A stretch of 64,000 bases of DNA from an uncultured Cohaesibacter sp. (GCF_963676275.1 NZ_OY781091.1:2272775-2336774), one strand, 5' to 3'. Positions 36,562 to 46,060 are shown, numbered from the stretch's first letter. Numbers and translations are program-made. Notes: generated by a model not told the origin, from the letters alone.

Positions 36562-37593
36562 ATGAAATTTCCCACATTGTCGGGGAGGATTGGGACAATA
36601 TTCAGGTTTGTCTCAACGACACTTGTGACCCTTCTCTTGCTCGCGACCCTGACCTTTTTTCTCGGGCAGGTGATGCCGGTTGATCCGGTTGCCCATCTGG
36701 TCGGGCCGGATGCCGACTATGAAACTTATCACGCCACCTATCTGCGCCTTGGGCTGGACCAGCCCATCTGGGTCCAGTTCAAACTCTATCTCGGTCGCAT
36801 CCTGAGCGGAGATTTCGGCACCGCATTCCTGACCGGAAATGCCGTTCGTGACGACATTATCCGGGTCTTTCCGGCGACTATCGAACTTGGCACGCTTGCC
36901 GTTATCATCGGTGCCGGTCTTGGCGTGCCGCTCGGCGTTCTGGCCGCCGTGCGTCGCGACAAGATCACCGATCACTTTATCCGAGTCCTGACGCTACTTG
37001 GCCATTCAGTCCCCATTTTCTGGCTCGGCATGATGAGCCTGTTGCTCTTCTATTCCTATCTGCATTGGGTTGGCGGATCCGGTCGCGTGGATATCTTCTA
37101 TGAAGGGATGGTCCCCACCAGAAGTGGGCTGCTGCTGATCGATTCCCTTTGGGAAGGAGACATGGAGGTCTTCTGGAGCGCAGTGCGCCATATCGTTCTG
37201 CCAGCCGCCGTTCTGGGTTATGCTTCAATGGCTTCTCTTTGCCGCATGACCCGTTCCTTCATGCTTGAGCAGCTTGGGCAGGAATATATCATCGCAGCCC
37301 GCGTCAAGGGTCTGTCCAACTGGCGCGTAATCTGGGGGCATGCTTTCCGCAATATCCGCGTGCAGTTGCTGACCATTGTCGCCCTGACATATGCCGCCAT
37401 GCTGGAAGGCGCGCTTCTCATTGAAACCATCTTCTCGTGGCCGGGTTTCGGCCAATATCTGACCCACAATTTGCTGATGGGTGACCTTAACGCGATGATG
37501 GTCTGCGTTCTGCTCGTCGGCATAATCTTTATCACGCTCAACATCATTACCGACCTCTTCTACAAGGTCTTTGATCCGAGGACGGCCAGATGA
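36562..37593 (+). CDS. ABC importer permease (DppB-like)
   Basis: 343 aa from ATG 36562 with GGAG eight bases upstream; an earlier in-frame start at 36517 has no such site. Six membrane helices expected, starting VTLLLLATLTFFLGQVMP. The DppB N-terminal block RLGLDQPIWVQF and LSGDFGTAF is present. The coupling loop is YIIAARVKGLSNWRVIWGHA. It ends in an ATGA overlap with the second permease. Confidence 0.93.
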   Translation: MKFPTLSGRIGTIFRFVSTTLVTLLLLATLTFFLGQVMPVDPVAHLVGPDADYETYHATYLRLGLDQPIWVQFKLYLGRILSGDFGTAFLTGNAVRDDIIRVFPATIELGTLAVIIGAGLGVPLGVLAAVRRDKITDHFIRVLTLLGHSVPIFWLGMMSLLLFYSYLHWVGGSGRVDIFYEGMVPTRSGLLLIDSLWEGDMEVFWSAVRHIVLPAAVLGYASMASLCRMTRSFMLEQLGQEYIIAARVKGLSNWRVIWGHAFRNIRVQLLTIVALTYAAMLEGALLIETIFSWPGFGQYLTHNLLMGDLNAMMVCVLLVGIIFITLNIITDLFYKVFDPRTAR

Positions 37594-38519
37594 CTTCTCA
37601 ATCCCTTTCAAAATCCGCAGAGCAAGGCAAAGAGGAAGAGAGCTTCCTGTTCCGCACCGCGCGTTCGCCCCGCGAGGCGATGTTGCAGCGTCTGGCGCTC
37701 GGCTTCATCGAATTTGTCGGCAACAGACTGGCACTTATCGGCGCACTCATTGTCATTGCGCTTATTCTGGTCGCCATCTTCGCGCCATTCATCGCTCCCT
37801 TCGATCCCAATGCGCAGGACCTCAAGACGGCCCTGCAGGCACCGTCTCATGATCACTGGTTCGGGACCGATGAATATGGACGCGACATCTTCAGTCGCAT
37901 TATCTATGGCTCGCGCATTACCCTTTATATCGTTACGCTGGTGACCATCACCGTCGGTCCGATCGGCCTTGCGATCGGCGCTTTCTCCGGCTTTTACGGC
38001 GGGGTCGTCGATCTTATCGTGATGCGGATAACCGATCTGTTTCTTTCCTTTCCCAGCCTTATTCTTACGCTGGCCTTCGTGGCCGTGCTTGGTCCGGGGC
38101 TGGAACAGGCCGTGTTGGCCATTGCGCTTACCGGCTGGCCGCAGATTGCACGCCTTGCCCGCGTCGAAGCCCTGACCATCCGAAAGACAGATTATGTTGC
38201 CGCTGCCCAGCTTCAGGGGGCTTCCAACGCTCGTATCATATTCAACGAAATCATCCCGATGTGTCTTCCGAGCGTCATCATCAGGATCACCCTCAATATG
38301 GCGAGTATCATCCTGACCGCTGCCGGGCTCGGCTTCCTCGGTCTTGGGGCGCAGCCTCCGTCTCCCGAATGGGGCGCCATGACCTCTACCGGCCGCCAAT
38401 ATATGCTCGACAGCTGGTGGGTCGTTACTTATCCCGGGCTGGCCATCATGGTCGTCAGCCTTGCATTCAACCTTTTCGGCGATGGATTACGTGATGTCCT
38501 TGATCCCAGAAGCAACTGA
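37590..38519 (+). CDS. ABC importer permease (DppC-like)
   Basis: 309 aa. The cytoplasmic N-terminus is followed by a first helix (LIGALIVIALILVAIFAPF) and then the DppC signature HDHWFGTDEYGRDIFSR-like block (HWFGTDEYGRDIFSRI). The coupling loop is DYVAAAQLQGASNARIIFNE. It pairs with the preceding DppB-like permease; its ATG overlaps that stop codon by four bases. The end overlaps the next ATPase gene by about 26 bases. Confidence 0.93.
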   Translation: MTSQSLSKSAEQGKEEESFLFRTARSPREAMLQRLALGFIEFVGNRLALIGALIVIALILVAIFAPFIAPFDPNAQDLKTALQAPSHDHWFGTDEYGRDIFSRIIYGSRITLYIVTLVTITVGPIGLAIGAFSGFYGGVVDLIVMRITDLFLSFPSLILTLAFVAVLGPGLEQAVLAIALTGWPQIARLARVEALTIRKTDYVAAAQLQGASNARIIFNEIIPMCLPSVIIRITLNMASIILTAAGLGFLGLGAQPPSPEWGAMTSTGRQYMLDSWWVVTYPGLAIMVVSLAFNLFGDGLRDVLDPRSN

Positions 38520-39372
38520 TACCAAGCCTCTGATCGAGGTAGAAAATCTATGGGTCCGCTATAAAATGCGCCATCTTTCGATGAATGCGGTGCGGGGTGT
38601 TTCCTTCACCCTTGGCCGTGAAAAGCTGGCGATCGTCGGGGAAAGCGGATCCGGCAAATCAACGGTAGGCCGAGCGCTTTTGCGCCTTCTGTCCGACAAT
38701 GCCGAGATCACAGCGAACAAAATGCGGTTTGGCGATCAGGATCTCCTGGCGGCAACGGAAAAGCAGATGCAGAAAATCCGGGGTGCTCATATCTCGATGA
38801 TCCTGCAAGACCCGAAATATTCGCTTAATCCGGTCATGACGGTCGGCGAGCAAATCGCCGAAGCCTATCGTGTCCATTCCAAAGCCGGACACAAGGAAGC
38901 CAAAGCGCGCAGCATAGAGATGATCAAGGCGGTACAGATCCGCTCTCCCGAGCGGGTCTATGATCTCTATCCGCATCAGGTTTCCGGCGGCATGGGACAA
39001 CGCATCATGATCGCCATGATGTTGATCGCCGAGCCTGACATCATCATCGCGGACGAGCCGACATCTGCGCTCGACGTTACCGTCCGCTTGCAAATCCTCG
39101 CCATTCTCGATGATCTGGTGCAAGAGCGCGGTATTGGCCTGATGTTCATCAGTCATGACCTCAATCTCGTGCGCTCCTTTTGCGACAGGGTCGTCATCAT
39201 GTATGGCGGCCAGATAGTCGAGACCATCGCTGCCGCGGATCTGGACAATGTCCAGCACCCCTATAGCAGGGGATTGCTCAATTCCCTGCCATCTTTGGAA
39301 AATCCGCGAGAGTTTCTGCCGGTTTTGCAAAGAGACCCTTGCTGGATGGATCAACTGGAGAAAGTGAAATGA
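38494..39372 (+). CDS. ABC importer ATPase (DppD-like)
   Basis: About 292 aa from ATG 38494; ATGs at 38461 and 38482 are alternatives, all lying inside the end of the permease gene. Walker A VGESGSGKSTVGRALL, Q-loop ILQDPKYSLNPV, signature VSGGMGQRIMIAMM (variant of LSGGQ), Walker B IIIADEPTSALD, switch FISHDLNLVRSF. The C-terminal oligopeptide-transporter extension is short (ends MDQLEKVK), about 30 residues less than usual. It is coupled to the next ATPase by an ATGA overlap. Confidence 0.92.
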   Translation: MSLIPEATDTKPLIEVENLWVRYKMRHLSMNAVRGVSFTLGREKLAIVGESGSGKSTVGRALLRLLSDNAEITANKMRFGDQDLLAATEKQMQKIRGAHISMILQDPKYSLNPVMTVGEQIAEAYRVHSKAGHKEAKARSIEMIKAVQIRSPERVYDLYPHQVSGGMGQRIMIAMMLIAEPDIIIADEPTSALDVTVRLQILAILDDLVQERGIGLMFISHDLNLVRSFCDRVVIMYGGQIVETIAAADLDNVQHPYSRGLLNSLPSLENPREFLPVLQRDPCWMDQLEKVK

Positions 39373-40142
39373 TCGAAATCAGTCACCTTGATCTCAGTTT
39401 CGGGGAGGGGCGCTCCGCCCAGCAGGTACTGAGCGATGTCACCTTCAAGGTAGATGAGAGGGAAGTTTTCGGGCTGGTGGGAGAATCCGGCTCTGGCAAA
39501 TCGACCGTTCTGAGATGCATCGCTGGTCTCTATGACCATTGGTCCGGGGCCATTTCCGTGGATGGCCAGCCGATCAACAATATGCTGAGCAAGGACCATT
39601 ATCGCAAAATCCAGATGGTTTTTCAGGACCCCTATGGTTCCCTTCATCCCAAGCACACGATCAATTCAACCCTGACCGCGCCGCTCAGGATCCACAAGAT
39701 CGATGATCAGGACAGGCGGATAAACGAGATACTCGATCAGGTAGGCTTGCCCCGATCCTGTCGTTTTCGCTACCCCCACCAGCTTTCCGGCGGTCAGCGG
39801 CAACGGGTGGCCATCGCAAGGGCCCTGATCCTTGAGCCGCAACTTTTGCTGCTCGACGAGCCGACCTCGGCCCTCGACGTGTCCGTTCAGGCCGAGATCC
39901 TCAACCTGCTTGTCCAGATCCGCAAGGAGCGGCAACTCAGCTATGTCATGGTCAGTCATGATCTGGCTGTCATTACCCATCTTTGCGACCGCTTGGCCGT
40001 GATGCGGGAAGGGCGGATAGAAGAGATCCTTGGTCGTGAGACGCTGCTCAACGGGGCGATGAGACAAGACTATACACGGACGCTTTATGAAGCCAGCAGG
40101 AACTATGACAGAGCCATGGCACGCAAACTGGAAACTGCGTGA
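39369..40142 (+). CDS. ABC importer ATPase (DppF-like)
   Basis: 257 aa from ATG 39369, which overlaps the upstream stop (ATGA) and has GGAGAAAG before it. Walker A VGESGSGKSTVLRCI, Q-loop VFQDPYGSLHPK, signature LSGGQRQRVAIARAL, Walker B LLLLDEPTSALD, switch VMVSHDLAVITHL. With the DppD-like protein it forms the ATPase pair of the importer. Shorter than many DppF proteins because the C-terminal extension is trimmed. Confidence 0.92.
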   Translation: MIEISHLDLSFGEGRSAQQVLSDVTFKVDEREVFGLVGESGSGKSTVLRCIAGLYDHWSGAISVDGQPINNMLSKDHYRKIQMVFQDPYGSLHPKHTINSTLTAPLRIHKIDDQDRRINEILDQVGLPRSCRFRYPHQLSGGQRQRVAIARALILEPQLLLLDEPTSALDVSVQAEILNLLVQIRKERQLSYVMVSHDLAVITHLCDRLAVMREGRIEEILGRETLLNGAMRQDYTRTLYEASRNYDRAMARKLETA

Positions 40143-40167
40143 ATATGAGACTGTTTAAGGAAAAATC

Positions 40168-41244
40168 ATGAAGGAAAAGACAAGAATTTTTGATCCCGGA
40201 ACCCTGCAAGACTTTGCCCGTCAGGCGTTCGAGGCAGTCGGCATGGCCTCTCACTTAAGCGACAGGGTCGCTTTGATCCTGCTGGAAGGTGATCTTATGG
40301 GCCATGACACCCATGGCCTTGCCTTGCTGCCTGCCTATTTGTCCTCTGCCGAGGCTGGGGGCATGACCCTTCAGGGAGAACCGGAAATCCTGAATGAAAA
40401 GCCTGCGGCAGCCCTCTGGGATGGCAAAATGCTGCCCGGCCCATGGCTGATCTCAGAAGGCTTCAAACTGGCGGTGAAACAGGCCAAAATCTACGGCACT
40501 TTTACGCTTTCTATCAAGCATAGTCACCATACGGCCGGCTTGATCTCTTATCTCAAGCCGGTGACCGATGCGGGCATGATCGCCATGCTTTCGGTTTCCG
40601 ATCCCACAGAGGCCTGCGTTGCGCCCTTTGGCGGCAAGGCTCCGGTTCTTTCAACCAACCCTGTAGCTTATGGCATTCCTACAGAAGATGGCGCGGTCAT
40701 GCTCGACATGAGCACCTCCCAAACCACCAACGGCATGGTCAACAGGCGCTATCGGCAACAGAGATATTTCGATCATGACTGGCTGATCAACGATAATGGC
40801 GAGCCCAGCCGCGATCCCGCCACCCGCTTTACGACACCACCCGGCGCCATTATGCCTCTGGGCGGTTTTTCGTCCGGCCATAAAGGCACCGGGCTTGGGA
40901 TTGTCGTGGAAGCCCTGACCCATGGCCTCTCGGGCAATGGCCGGGCACTTCAGCCGAAAGGCTGGGAGAATAATGTCTTTCTGCAAGTTATCGATCCCGA
41001 GGCCTTTGCCGGTCAAAACCACTTTGCAACAGAAACCGGTTTCCTTGGCCAACAGATCCGCAGTTGCCCTCCCGTTGATATCGCGCGACCTGTCCGTGTG
41101 CCGGGTGAACGCGCCCTGACATTGCGTGCACAACGATTGCGCGACGGCGTGCCACTGTCAGACGACATCCTCTCAGGCCTATATCCTTGGGCTGAAAAGT
41201 TCAACCTGCAACTGCCGGAGGCCAAGCAATCCAATGTGGGATGA
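40168..41244 (+). CDS. NAD(P)-dependent dehydrogenase of the type 2 malate/L-lactate family (Ldh_2)
   Basis: 358 aa. The family signature appears as GHDTHGLALLPAY near the N-terminus (usual form GHxSHG), with IKHSHHTAGLISYL, LSTNPVAYGIPTEDG and the nucleotide-site block SSGHKGTGLGIVVE. Relatives reduce 2-oxo acids, including malate, ureidoglycolate, 2,3-diketogulonate and cyclic imino acids. Within this cluster a 2-keto sugar-acid intermediate is a reasonable guess. It lies 25 bases after the transporter ATPase, in the same operon, and overlaps the hydrolase gene by 11 bases. Confidence 0.88.
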   Translation: MKEKTRIFDPGTLQDFARQAFEAVGMASHLSDRVALILLEGDLMGHDTHGLALLPAYLSSAEAGGMTLQGEPEILNEKPAAALWDGKMLPGPWLISEGFKLAVKQAKIYGTFTLSIKHSHHTAGLISYLKPVTDAGMIAMLSVSDPTEACVAPFGGKAPVLSTNPVAYGIPTEDGAVMLDMSTSQTTNGMVNRRYRQQRYFDHDWLINDNGEPSRDPATRFTTPPGAIMPLGGFSSGHKGTGLGIVVEALTHGLSGNGRALQPKGWENNVFLQVIDPEAFAGQNHFATETGFLGQQIRSCPPVDIARPVRVPGERALTLRAQRLRDGVPLSDDILSGLYPWAEKFNLQLPEAKQSNVG

Positions 41245-42067
41245 TGATAGTTATTTTGCAGCTTCCGATGGCGTTGCCATCCATTTTCAGGATGCCGGTG
41301 GCCCCGGTGTTCCGATCTTGTTTGTGCATGGCTTTACTGCCAGCATCGGCGGGCAGTGGGGCAGGCCGGGCCTAATCGCCGGTCTCAGAGAAAAGGGTTG
41401 GCGCACGATCGCCTACGATCTGCGCGGGCATGGCAAAAGCGATCGTCCCCATGGCTATGAAGCCTATGCCAAGGACAGGATGGGACGGGATGGCATCGAT
41501 TTACTCGACCATCTGAACATAGACAAAGCCCACATTGTTGCCTATTCGCTCGGCGCTCATATCATGGTGCATACCCTTCAAGGCCACAAGGACAGGGCCT
41601 TGAGCCTATGTCTGGGAGGATCTGCCGGTCGTTGGGACTGGACAGATAAGTTGACCCAAGCTGTCCATGCCGAGGCCGACGAGTTGGAAACCGGATCGAT
41701 CATCAAGCATATCCTTCGTCAATTGCCTCAACACAAGCCAAGGCCCTCAGACGATGAACTGCGGCAGCTTTCGATAAAGAAACTCGAAGGCATGGATGCG
41801 GTCGCACTGGCAGGTATCAAACGAGCCATGCCGGATCATGCCATAACGAAAGAGCTGATGATCTCTCTGGCCAGAACGATACCAATGCTCGGCTTCGTCG
41901 GCACCGAAGATCCGCAATTGCCGATTTTTCGAGACCTAGCCGGATTCTGCGAAACTCTGGAACTGGTTGAAATCGCCGGAGCGACCCATGGCAACTGCCC
42001 CGGTAGACAAGAAACGCTTTCAGCCGTTGACGGCTTTCTGAGAAAGCATGGCGAAAGGATGGGCTGA
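41234..42067 (+). CDS. Alpha/beta hydrolase, possible lactonase/esterase
   Basis: 277 aa from ATG 41234, inside the preceding gene end. Features: oxyanion-loop FVHGFTAS, IAYDLRGHGKSDRP, nucleophile elbow VAYSLGAHI (Ser, with Ala replacing the first Gly of GxSxG), acid Asp in VGTEDPQLP and His in GATHGNCPG. It resembles 3-oxoadipate enol-lactonase-like hydrolases. Situated between an oxidoreductase and uronate dehydrogenase, it may open a lactone or remove an ester from the imported sugar. The substrate is not established. Confidence 0.82.
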   Translation: MWDDDSYFAASDGVAIHFQDAGGPGVPILFVHGFTASIGGQWGRPGLIAGLREKGWRTIAYDLRGHGKSDRPHGYEAYAKDRMGRDGIDLLDHLNIDKAHIVAYSLGAHIMVHTLQGHKDRALSLCLGGSAGRWDWTDKLTQAVHAEADELETGSIIKHILRQLPQHKPRPSDDELRQLSIKKLEGMDAVALAGIKRAMPDHAITKELMISLARTIPMLGFVGTEDPQLPIFRDLAGFCETLELVEIAGATHGNCPGRQETLSAVDGFLRKHGERMG

Positions 42068-42071
42068 AGCA

Positions 42072-42899
42072 ATGCGGCGCATTTTATTGACGGGTGCAGC
42101 AGGCAGGATTGGCAGAACAATCGCCCAGATGGTACCCCAAAAAGGCGAAATCTGGCGCTTGTCCGATATCAAACCGCTCCCGGATCCTGTGTCAGACAAT
42201 GTCGAATGTTTCATCGGCGATTTGACGGACTTCGATTTTGCCATGCGACTTTGTGAAGATGTCGACGCCATCATACATTTGGCAGGCCAACCCAAGGAAG
42301 GGTCGTGGGACTGGCTGATGAAGCCCAATGTGATCTGTTCGGCCAACCTCTGGGAGGCCGCTTCCCGGCAGGGGGTACGGCAGATCATTTATGGCAGTTC
42401 CAATCATGTTTACGGCATGTATCCAACGTCTCATATCCTGCATGGAGATGAACCATTGCGACCGGATTCCCGCTATGGTGTCACCAAAATGTTCGGTGAG
42501 GGTCTGGCGAGCCATTATGCCGACAAGCATGATCTCAAGGTTTTCATTATCCGCATCGGCTCCTTCCAGCAAAAACCCCGTTCCTTAAGAGAGATCTACA
42601 CATGGATTTCGCCTCGCGACATGAGCGCCCTTGTGCGCCTTGGACTGGATGCCGATTATCGCTATGAAACCGTCTTCGGTATCTCGGGCAATAGCCGCTC
42701 CTGGTATGACAACAGCCGCGCCCTGCAATTGGGATACAGTCCTCAGGACAATGCCGAAGAGCATGCCGACGACATTGCCGACAGGCTCATCGATCCCGAC
42801 AATCCGGTCGACATGCTTCAGGGAGGAGGATCATCCGGCAAGGATTTCCGCGGTGATCTTCTCTATCTTCTCGGACGCACGGAAGCGGCGAAATCATGA
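42072..42899 (+). CDS. udh: Uronate dehydrogenase (NAD-dependent SDR)
   Basis: Oxidises glucuronate or galacturonate at C1 to the aldarolactone. About 275 aa from ATG 42072, four bases after the hydrolase stop (ATG 42048 is possible). Extended SDR: LLTGAAGRIGRTIAQM at the N-terminus, IHLAGQP, YGSSNHVYGMYP and catalytic YGVTKMFGEGLA (Tyr-x3-Lys). The SSNH, YGVxKxFGE and RIGS blocks and the end WYDNSRALQLGYSPQDNAEE match characterised bacterial Udh enzymes by eye. It is directly followed by a beta-propeller lactonase (ATGA overlap), a sensible next step. Confidence 0.88.
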   Translation: MRRILLTGAAGRIGRTIAQMVPQKGEIWRLSDIKPLPDPVSDNVECFIGDLTDFDFAMRLCEDVDAIIHLAGQPKEGSWDWLMKPNVICSANLWEAASRQGVRQIIYGSSNHVYGMYPTSHILHGDEPLRPDSRYGVTKMFGEGLASHYADKHDLKVFIIRIGSFQQKPRSLREIYTWISPRDMSALVRLGLDADYRYETVFGISGNSRSWYDNSRALQLGYSPQDNAEEHADDIADRLIDPDNPVDMLQGGGSSGKDFRGDLLYLLGRTEAAKS

Positions 42900-43885
42900 T
42901 AAAGCGTTTCATTTGCTGCAACTCGGTTTCGGCCGATCTGGGACTATATGAACTGGATACCCGGTATTGGACCGTGCGAGAGATACTGCGCCAGCCGATA
43001 GACGGCGTGGAGGGAAAGTCGGCAGCGATGCCCGCCGCCATTCTCTCTGACCGGCTATATCTGGGCTGGCGCGGCAATGAGCCCGCCATCCTGACTTTGA
43101 AAATTGAACCGGGCGAACGCGGTTTCTCCACGCTCGGCAGCTTGTCTGTTCCAGAAAGCTGCTGCTATCTGACGATCAGCCCGGAGCAAAAATTTCTACT
43201 CGCCGCAGGGGGCGAAAACGGCCTTGTGATCGATCTTGACGAGGATGGATGCGCCAAATCGGTCGTCAGCCGTGTTGCTGTTGGCTCCATGGCGCATTGT
43301 CTCATTTCTGATGGCACACACGCCTATGGTGCCGCATGCCGGGATGATCTGTTGCGCAAATTCTCATTTGATGCCGGCAATGGCGCTTTGAAGCCGCTGA
43401 CAGTTGCACACTTTCCGCCAAACAGCGGACCGCGTCACATCCTGCTCGATAAAATGAGGGAACAGATCCTTGTGATCACGCAGGAAAGCGGCACTATAAC
43501 CATTCTTTCCAATGCCGAAAGTAACGCCAAATTTGGCATTTGCAGCACGACCCCATTGGTCAATATCAGCAAGCCTCTCGCTGCCGATATCACCATGTCG
43601 AGAAATGGAAGATTTCTCTTCGCCTTGGAAAGAGCCACCCAATCCGTCATCTCGCTTGCCATGAATGAAGCAGGGGCCGCGCCCCGCATTCTTGACCGCG
43701 CAGATGCTCCATCAAATGCCCGCATGCTGCATCTATCCCAGAATGATGACTATCTCATCACCGTTGGTTTTCGCGATCATATCGGCCGCATCTATGCCAT
43801 TGGGGCGGATGGCTCCTTGTCGCCGAAAGTTGATTTTCCAACCGGCGCCAGACCGAGTTGGATATTGGGTATCCCGGACGGCTGA
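42896..43885 (+). CDS. Beta-propeller lactonase (6-phosphogluconolactonase-like family)
   Basis: 329 aa with repeated propeller blades. Family markers: CYLTISPEQKFLLAA, NSGPRHILLDK (GPRH block), DITMSRNGRFLFALERA and the end FPTGARPSWILGIPDG. There is no signal peptide. In other bacteria members open aldarolactones made by uronate dehydrogenase, and the coupled position after udh supports that role here. It is the last gene of the sugar-acid operon and converges on the DUF2848/TRAP operon. Confidence 0.85.
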   Translation: MIKRFICCNSVSADLGLYELDTRYWTVREILRQPIDGVEGKSAAMPAAILSDRLYLGWRGNEPAILTLKIEPGERGFSTLGSLSVPESCCYLTISPEQKFLLAAGGENGLVIDLDEDGCAKSVVSRVAVGSMAHCLISDGTHAYGAACRDDLLRKFSFDAGNGALKPLTVAHFPPNSGPRHILLDKMREQILVITQESGTITILSNAESNAKFGICSTTPLVNISKPLAADITMSRNGRFLFALERATQSVISLAMNEAGAAPRILDRADAPSNARMLHLSQNDDYLITVGFRDHIGRIYAIGADGSLSPKVDFPTGARPSWILGIPDG

Positions 43886-43967
43886 GCCAATAGGAAGGCC
43901 GATTTTCCCTACCTTTCAAGAAAAAAGAGATAATGCGCATAGCAAAAGTCCGGATACTGACCCCATG

Positions 43968-44002
43968 AAAAAGCCTTCCGCAATGAGTCAATTGCGGAAG
44001 GC
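43968..44002 (-). terminator. Rho-independent terminator of the TRAP operon
   Basis: GCCTTCCGCAA (43973-43983) and TTGCGGAAGGC (43992-44002) form an 11-bp perfect stem with an eight-base loop. Read on the minus strand it is followed by TTTTT, so it serves the operon ending at 44055. Confidence 0.85.
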
Positions 44003-44054
44003 CATATTATGTTGCTTACGGATCAATCAGATGCGGTTCACAAGCCGATTGGGA

Positions 44055-44708
44055 TCAACTGACCACATCCAGCAACTTCACGTCATAGCTGAGATTGATT
44101 TGCCGGGCCAAAACCGGGTCTTCCAGTTCGAGCTTGTATTTAAGGGCCGAGCGGACGCCGCCAATCGCGCTGAGCGTGCCACACAGCATCGCAGCATTGT
44201 CTGGAAGCTTGCCCCCCTCGATCAGTTCGCCAAGCGGTCGGATGGCAGACAAATCCCCTTGCTGATAGAGCGTCCATTCGCCCTTTTCCAAAATGAAACA
44301 GCGCAGGATCAGGCGATCAAGATGCGCGCGCACCTCATCCAGCGGCCAAAGCTCTCTGGAAATCGGTTTGGCGCAGATCTGCTTGGAAGCGGCAACGCTG
44401 GAAGCTTCAAGCTTGCGATCGGTATGATCTGAACCGAGCCCGAGATAAAATCTGTTGCCATCCTTGAGGATCAGCGGCTCGGCTTCACCCGAGCTGTCCT
44501 TGCCCAGCACCTCGATTTCCCGCTCTTGAGTAAAAGCGGCGCTGGATACCCGGTAATAGAGGGGAATGGTTGATGGCGGTGCCACACCCAATTCTGCCAA
44601 TTCATCGATATGATGCTGGACAGCTCCGATATCCCTGCCGGTCCATCCTGCCACCACTCCGTGGCTGATCGTCAGATCGAGCTCATTTCCCAAACAATTG
44701 AATTTCAT
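44055..44708 (-). CDS. DUF2848 family protein
   Basis: 217 aa. Recognisable DUF2848 blocks: AGWTGRDIGAVQHHIDELAELG, PLYYRVSS, EVLGKDSSGEAEPLIL, LGSDHTDRKLEASSVAASKQ-like segment (residues about 92-111) and the C-terminal CGTLSAIGG. The family has been linked by fold to fumarylacetoacetate hydrolase-type enzymes, but no reaction is proven to my knowledge. GGAA five bases before the ATG fits the start. It is last in an operon with DUF1445 and a TRAP transporter, suggesting that it acts on the imported carboxylate. Confidence 0.85.
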   Translation of the reverse strand: MKFNCLGNELDLTISHGVVAGWTGRDIGAVQHHIDELAELGVAPPSTIPLYYRVSSAAFTQEREIEVLGKDSSGEAEPLILKDGNRFYLGLGSDHTDRKLEASSVAASKQICAKPISRELWPLDEVRAHLDRLILRCFILEKGEWTLYQQGDLSAIRPLGELIEGGKLPDNAAMLCGTLSAIGGVRSALKYKLELEDPVLARQINLSYDVKLLDVVS

Positions 44709-44776
44709 GACATTCCTTTAAAAGTGAAACGCCATAAGCCATCCTTGCGGAAGACTTATGGCGCGTTTCATGATGG

Positions 44777-46060
44777 CTATTCCAGCATTCGTGGCAAGAT
44801 CAGAGCCAGATCCGGAAAGGCGATCAAAACACCCACCATCGCCAGCATCGTCAGCGCATAGGGCAGGGCACCGAGCATGACATCACCCATGCTTCCCGAT
44901 TTTCTGGCCCCTTGCACCACATAGAGATTGAGCCCCACCGGCGGCGTTATCAGTGCCATTTCCACCAACACGATCATCAGGATGCCGAACCAGATCGGAT
45001 CATAACCGAGCCCGACAACAATCGGCACCACAATCGGGATGGTAACCACCATCAGCGACAGGGTTTCGATGAAAAAGCCCAGCACGATATAAATCAGAAC
45101 AATGACAAATATCGTCATCAACTGGCTTAGTCCCATTCCCTCAAGAAAGCCCCTCATAACACCGCTCAGTCCGGCGGCTGAAAGGGTAAAGTTGAGGAAG
45201 GAAGCCCCGATAATCACCAGCATGATCATGCTGGTGATCTTGATCGTACCGATAATGCTTTCACCAATCATCTTGATCGAAATACCGCCGAACAATGCGG
45301 CAATGACCAATGCTCCACCGACGCCAACCGAGGCGGCCTCCGTCGGTGTTGCCCAACCGTGGTAAATCGATCCGATAATGGCGGTAAAAAGCAGAATGAT
45401 CGGCAACAGTTCCGCCAACCCACCGAACATTTCACGCATGCTGAATGTCCGCCTGCCACCACCAAGACTTGGCGAAATGGTGCATATGATGGCGGTAACC
45501 AGCATGAAGGACAGCGCGAGCAACAAGCCCGGAAGGAGCCCGGCCAGAAACAGCTGCGGGATAGAGGTCTGGGTTAGAAAACCATAGACAATCAGATTGA
45601 TCGAAGGCGGGATCATGATGCCCAATGTTCCCCCGGCAGCAATGGCTCCTGAGAAGAGCTTAGGATCATATCCCAGACGCTCGGCCTGTGGCATGGCAAC
45701 GGTCGATACGGTTGCAGCCGTCGCGACTGATGAGCCTGACGTTGCCGAAAACATGGTGGCGGTTGCCACATTGGCATGGATAAGTCCACCCGGCATCCAT
45801 GACACCCATTTATCGAGCGCGGAATAGGTGCGCTCGGCGATGCCGCTTCTGACCAGAATTTCACCCAGCAAAACGAAAAAGGGGATGGCAATCAGCGTGG
45901 CGCTGTTCGACGTGGACCAGACCATGTTGCCAAGCCCGCGCAGCAGGGGAAAGGCGCTGAAGAATTCATCAATCCCGAAGCCGAGCATAAACAGCACGAT
46001 GCCGACCGGAATGGACAAGCTCAAGAGACCAAGAAGGCCAACAGTAAGAAAGGCAATCAC
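44777..46060 (-). CDS. dctM: TRAP transporter large permease (DctM)
   Basis: 427 aa from GTG 46060, which overlaps the dctQ stop as GTGA and has AGGAGG seven bases upstream; an ATG at 46066 lies too close to that site. About 12 membrane helices. Conserved DctM segments: FVLLGEILVRSGIAERTY, ATSGSSVATAATVSTVAMP, GTLGIMIPPSINLIVYGFLT and ALITPPVGLNLYVVQG. Together with dctQ and dctP it forms a sodium-driven carboxylate uptake system. Confidence 0.94.
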   Translation of the reverse strand: MIAFLTVGLLGLLSLSIPVGIVLFMLGFGIDEFFSAFPLLRGLGNMVWSTSNSATLIAIPFFVLLGEILVRSGIAERTYSALDKWVSWMPGGLIHANVATATMFSATSGSSVATAATVSTVAMPQAERLGYDPKLFSGAIAAGGTLGIMIPPSINLIVYGFLTQTSIPQLFLAGLLPGLLLALSFMLVTAIICTISPSLGGGRRTFSMREMFGGLAELLPIILLFTAIIGSIYHGWATPTEAASVGVGGALVIAALFGGISIKMIGESIIGTIKITSMIMLVIIGASFLNFTLSAAGLSGVMRGFLEGMGLSQLMTIFVIVLIYIVLGFFIETLSLMVVTIPIVVPIVVGLGYDPIWFGILMIVLVEMALITPPVGLNLYVVQGARKSGSMGDVMLGALPYALTMLAMVGVLIAFPDLALILPRMLE

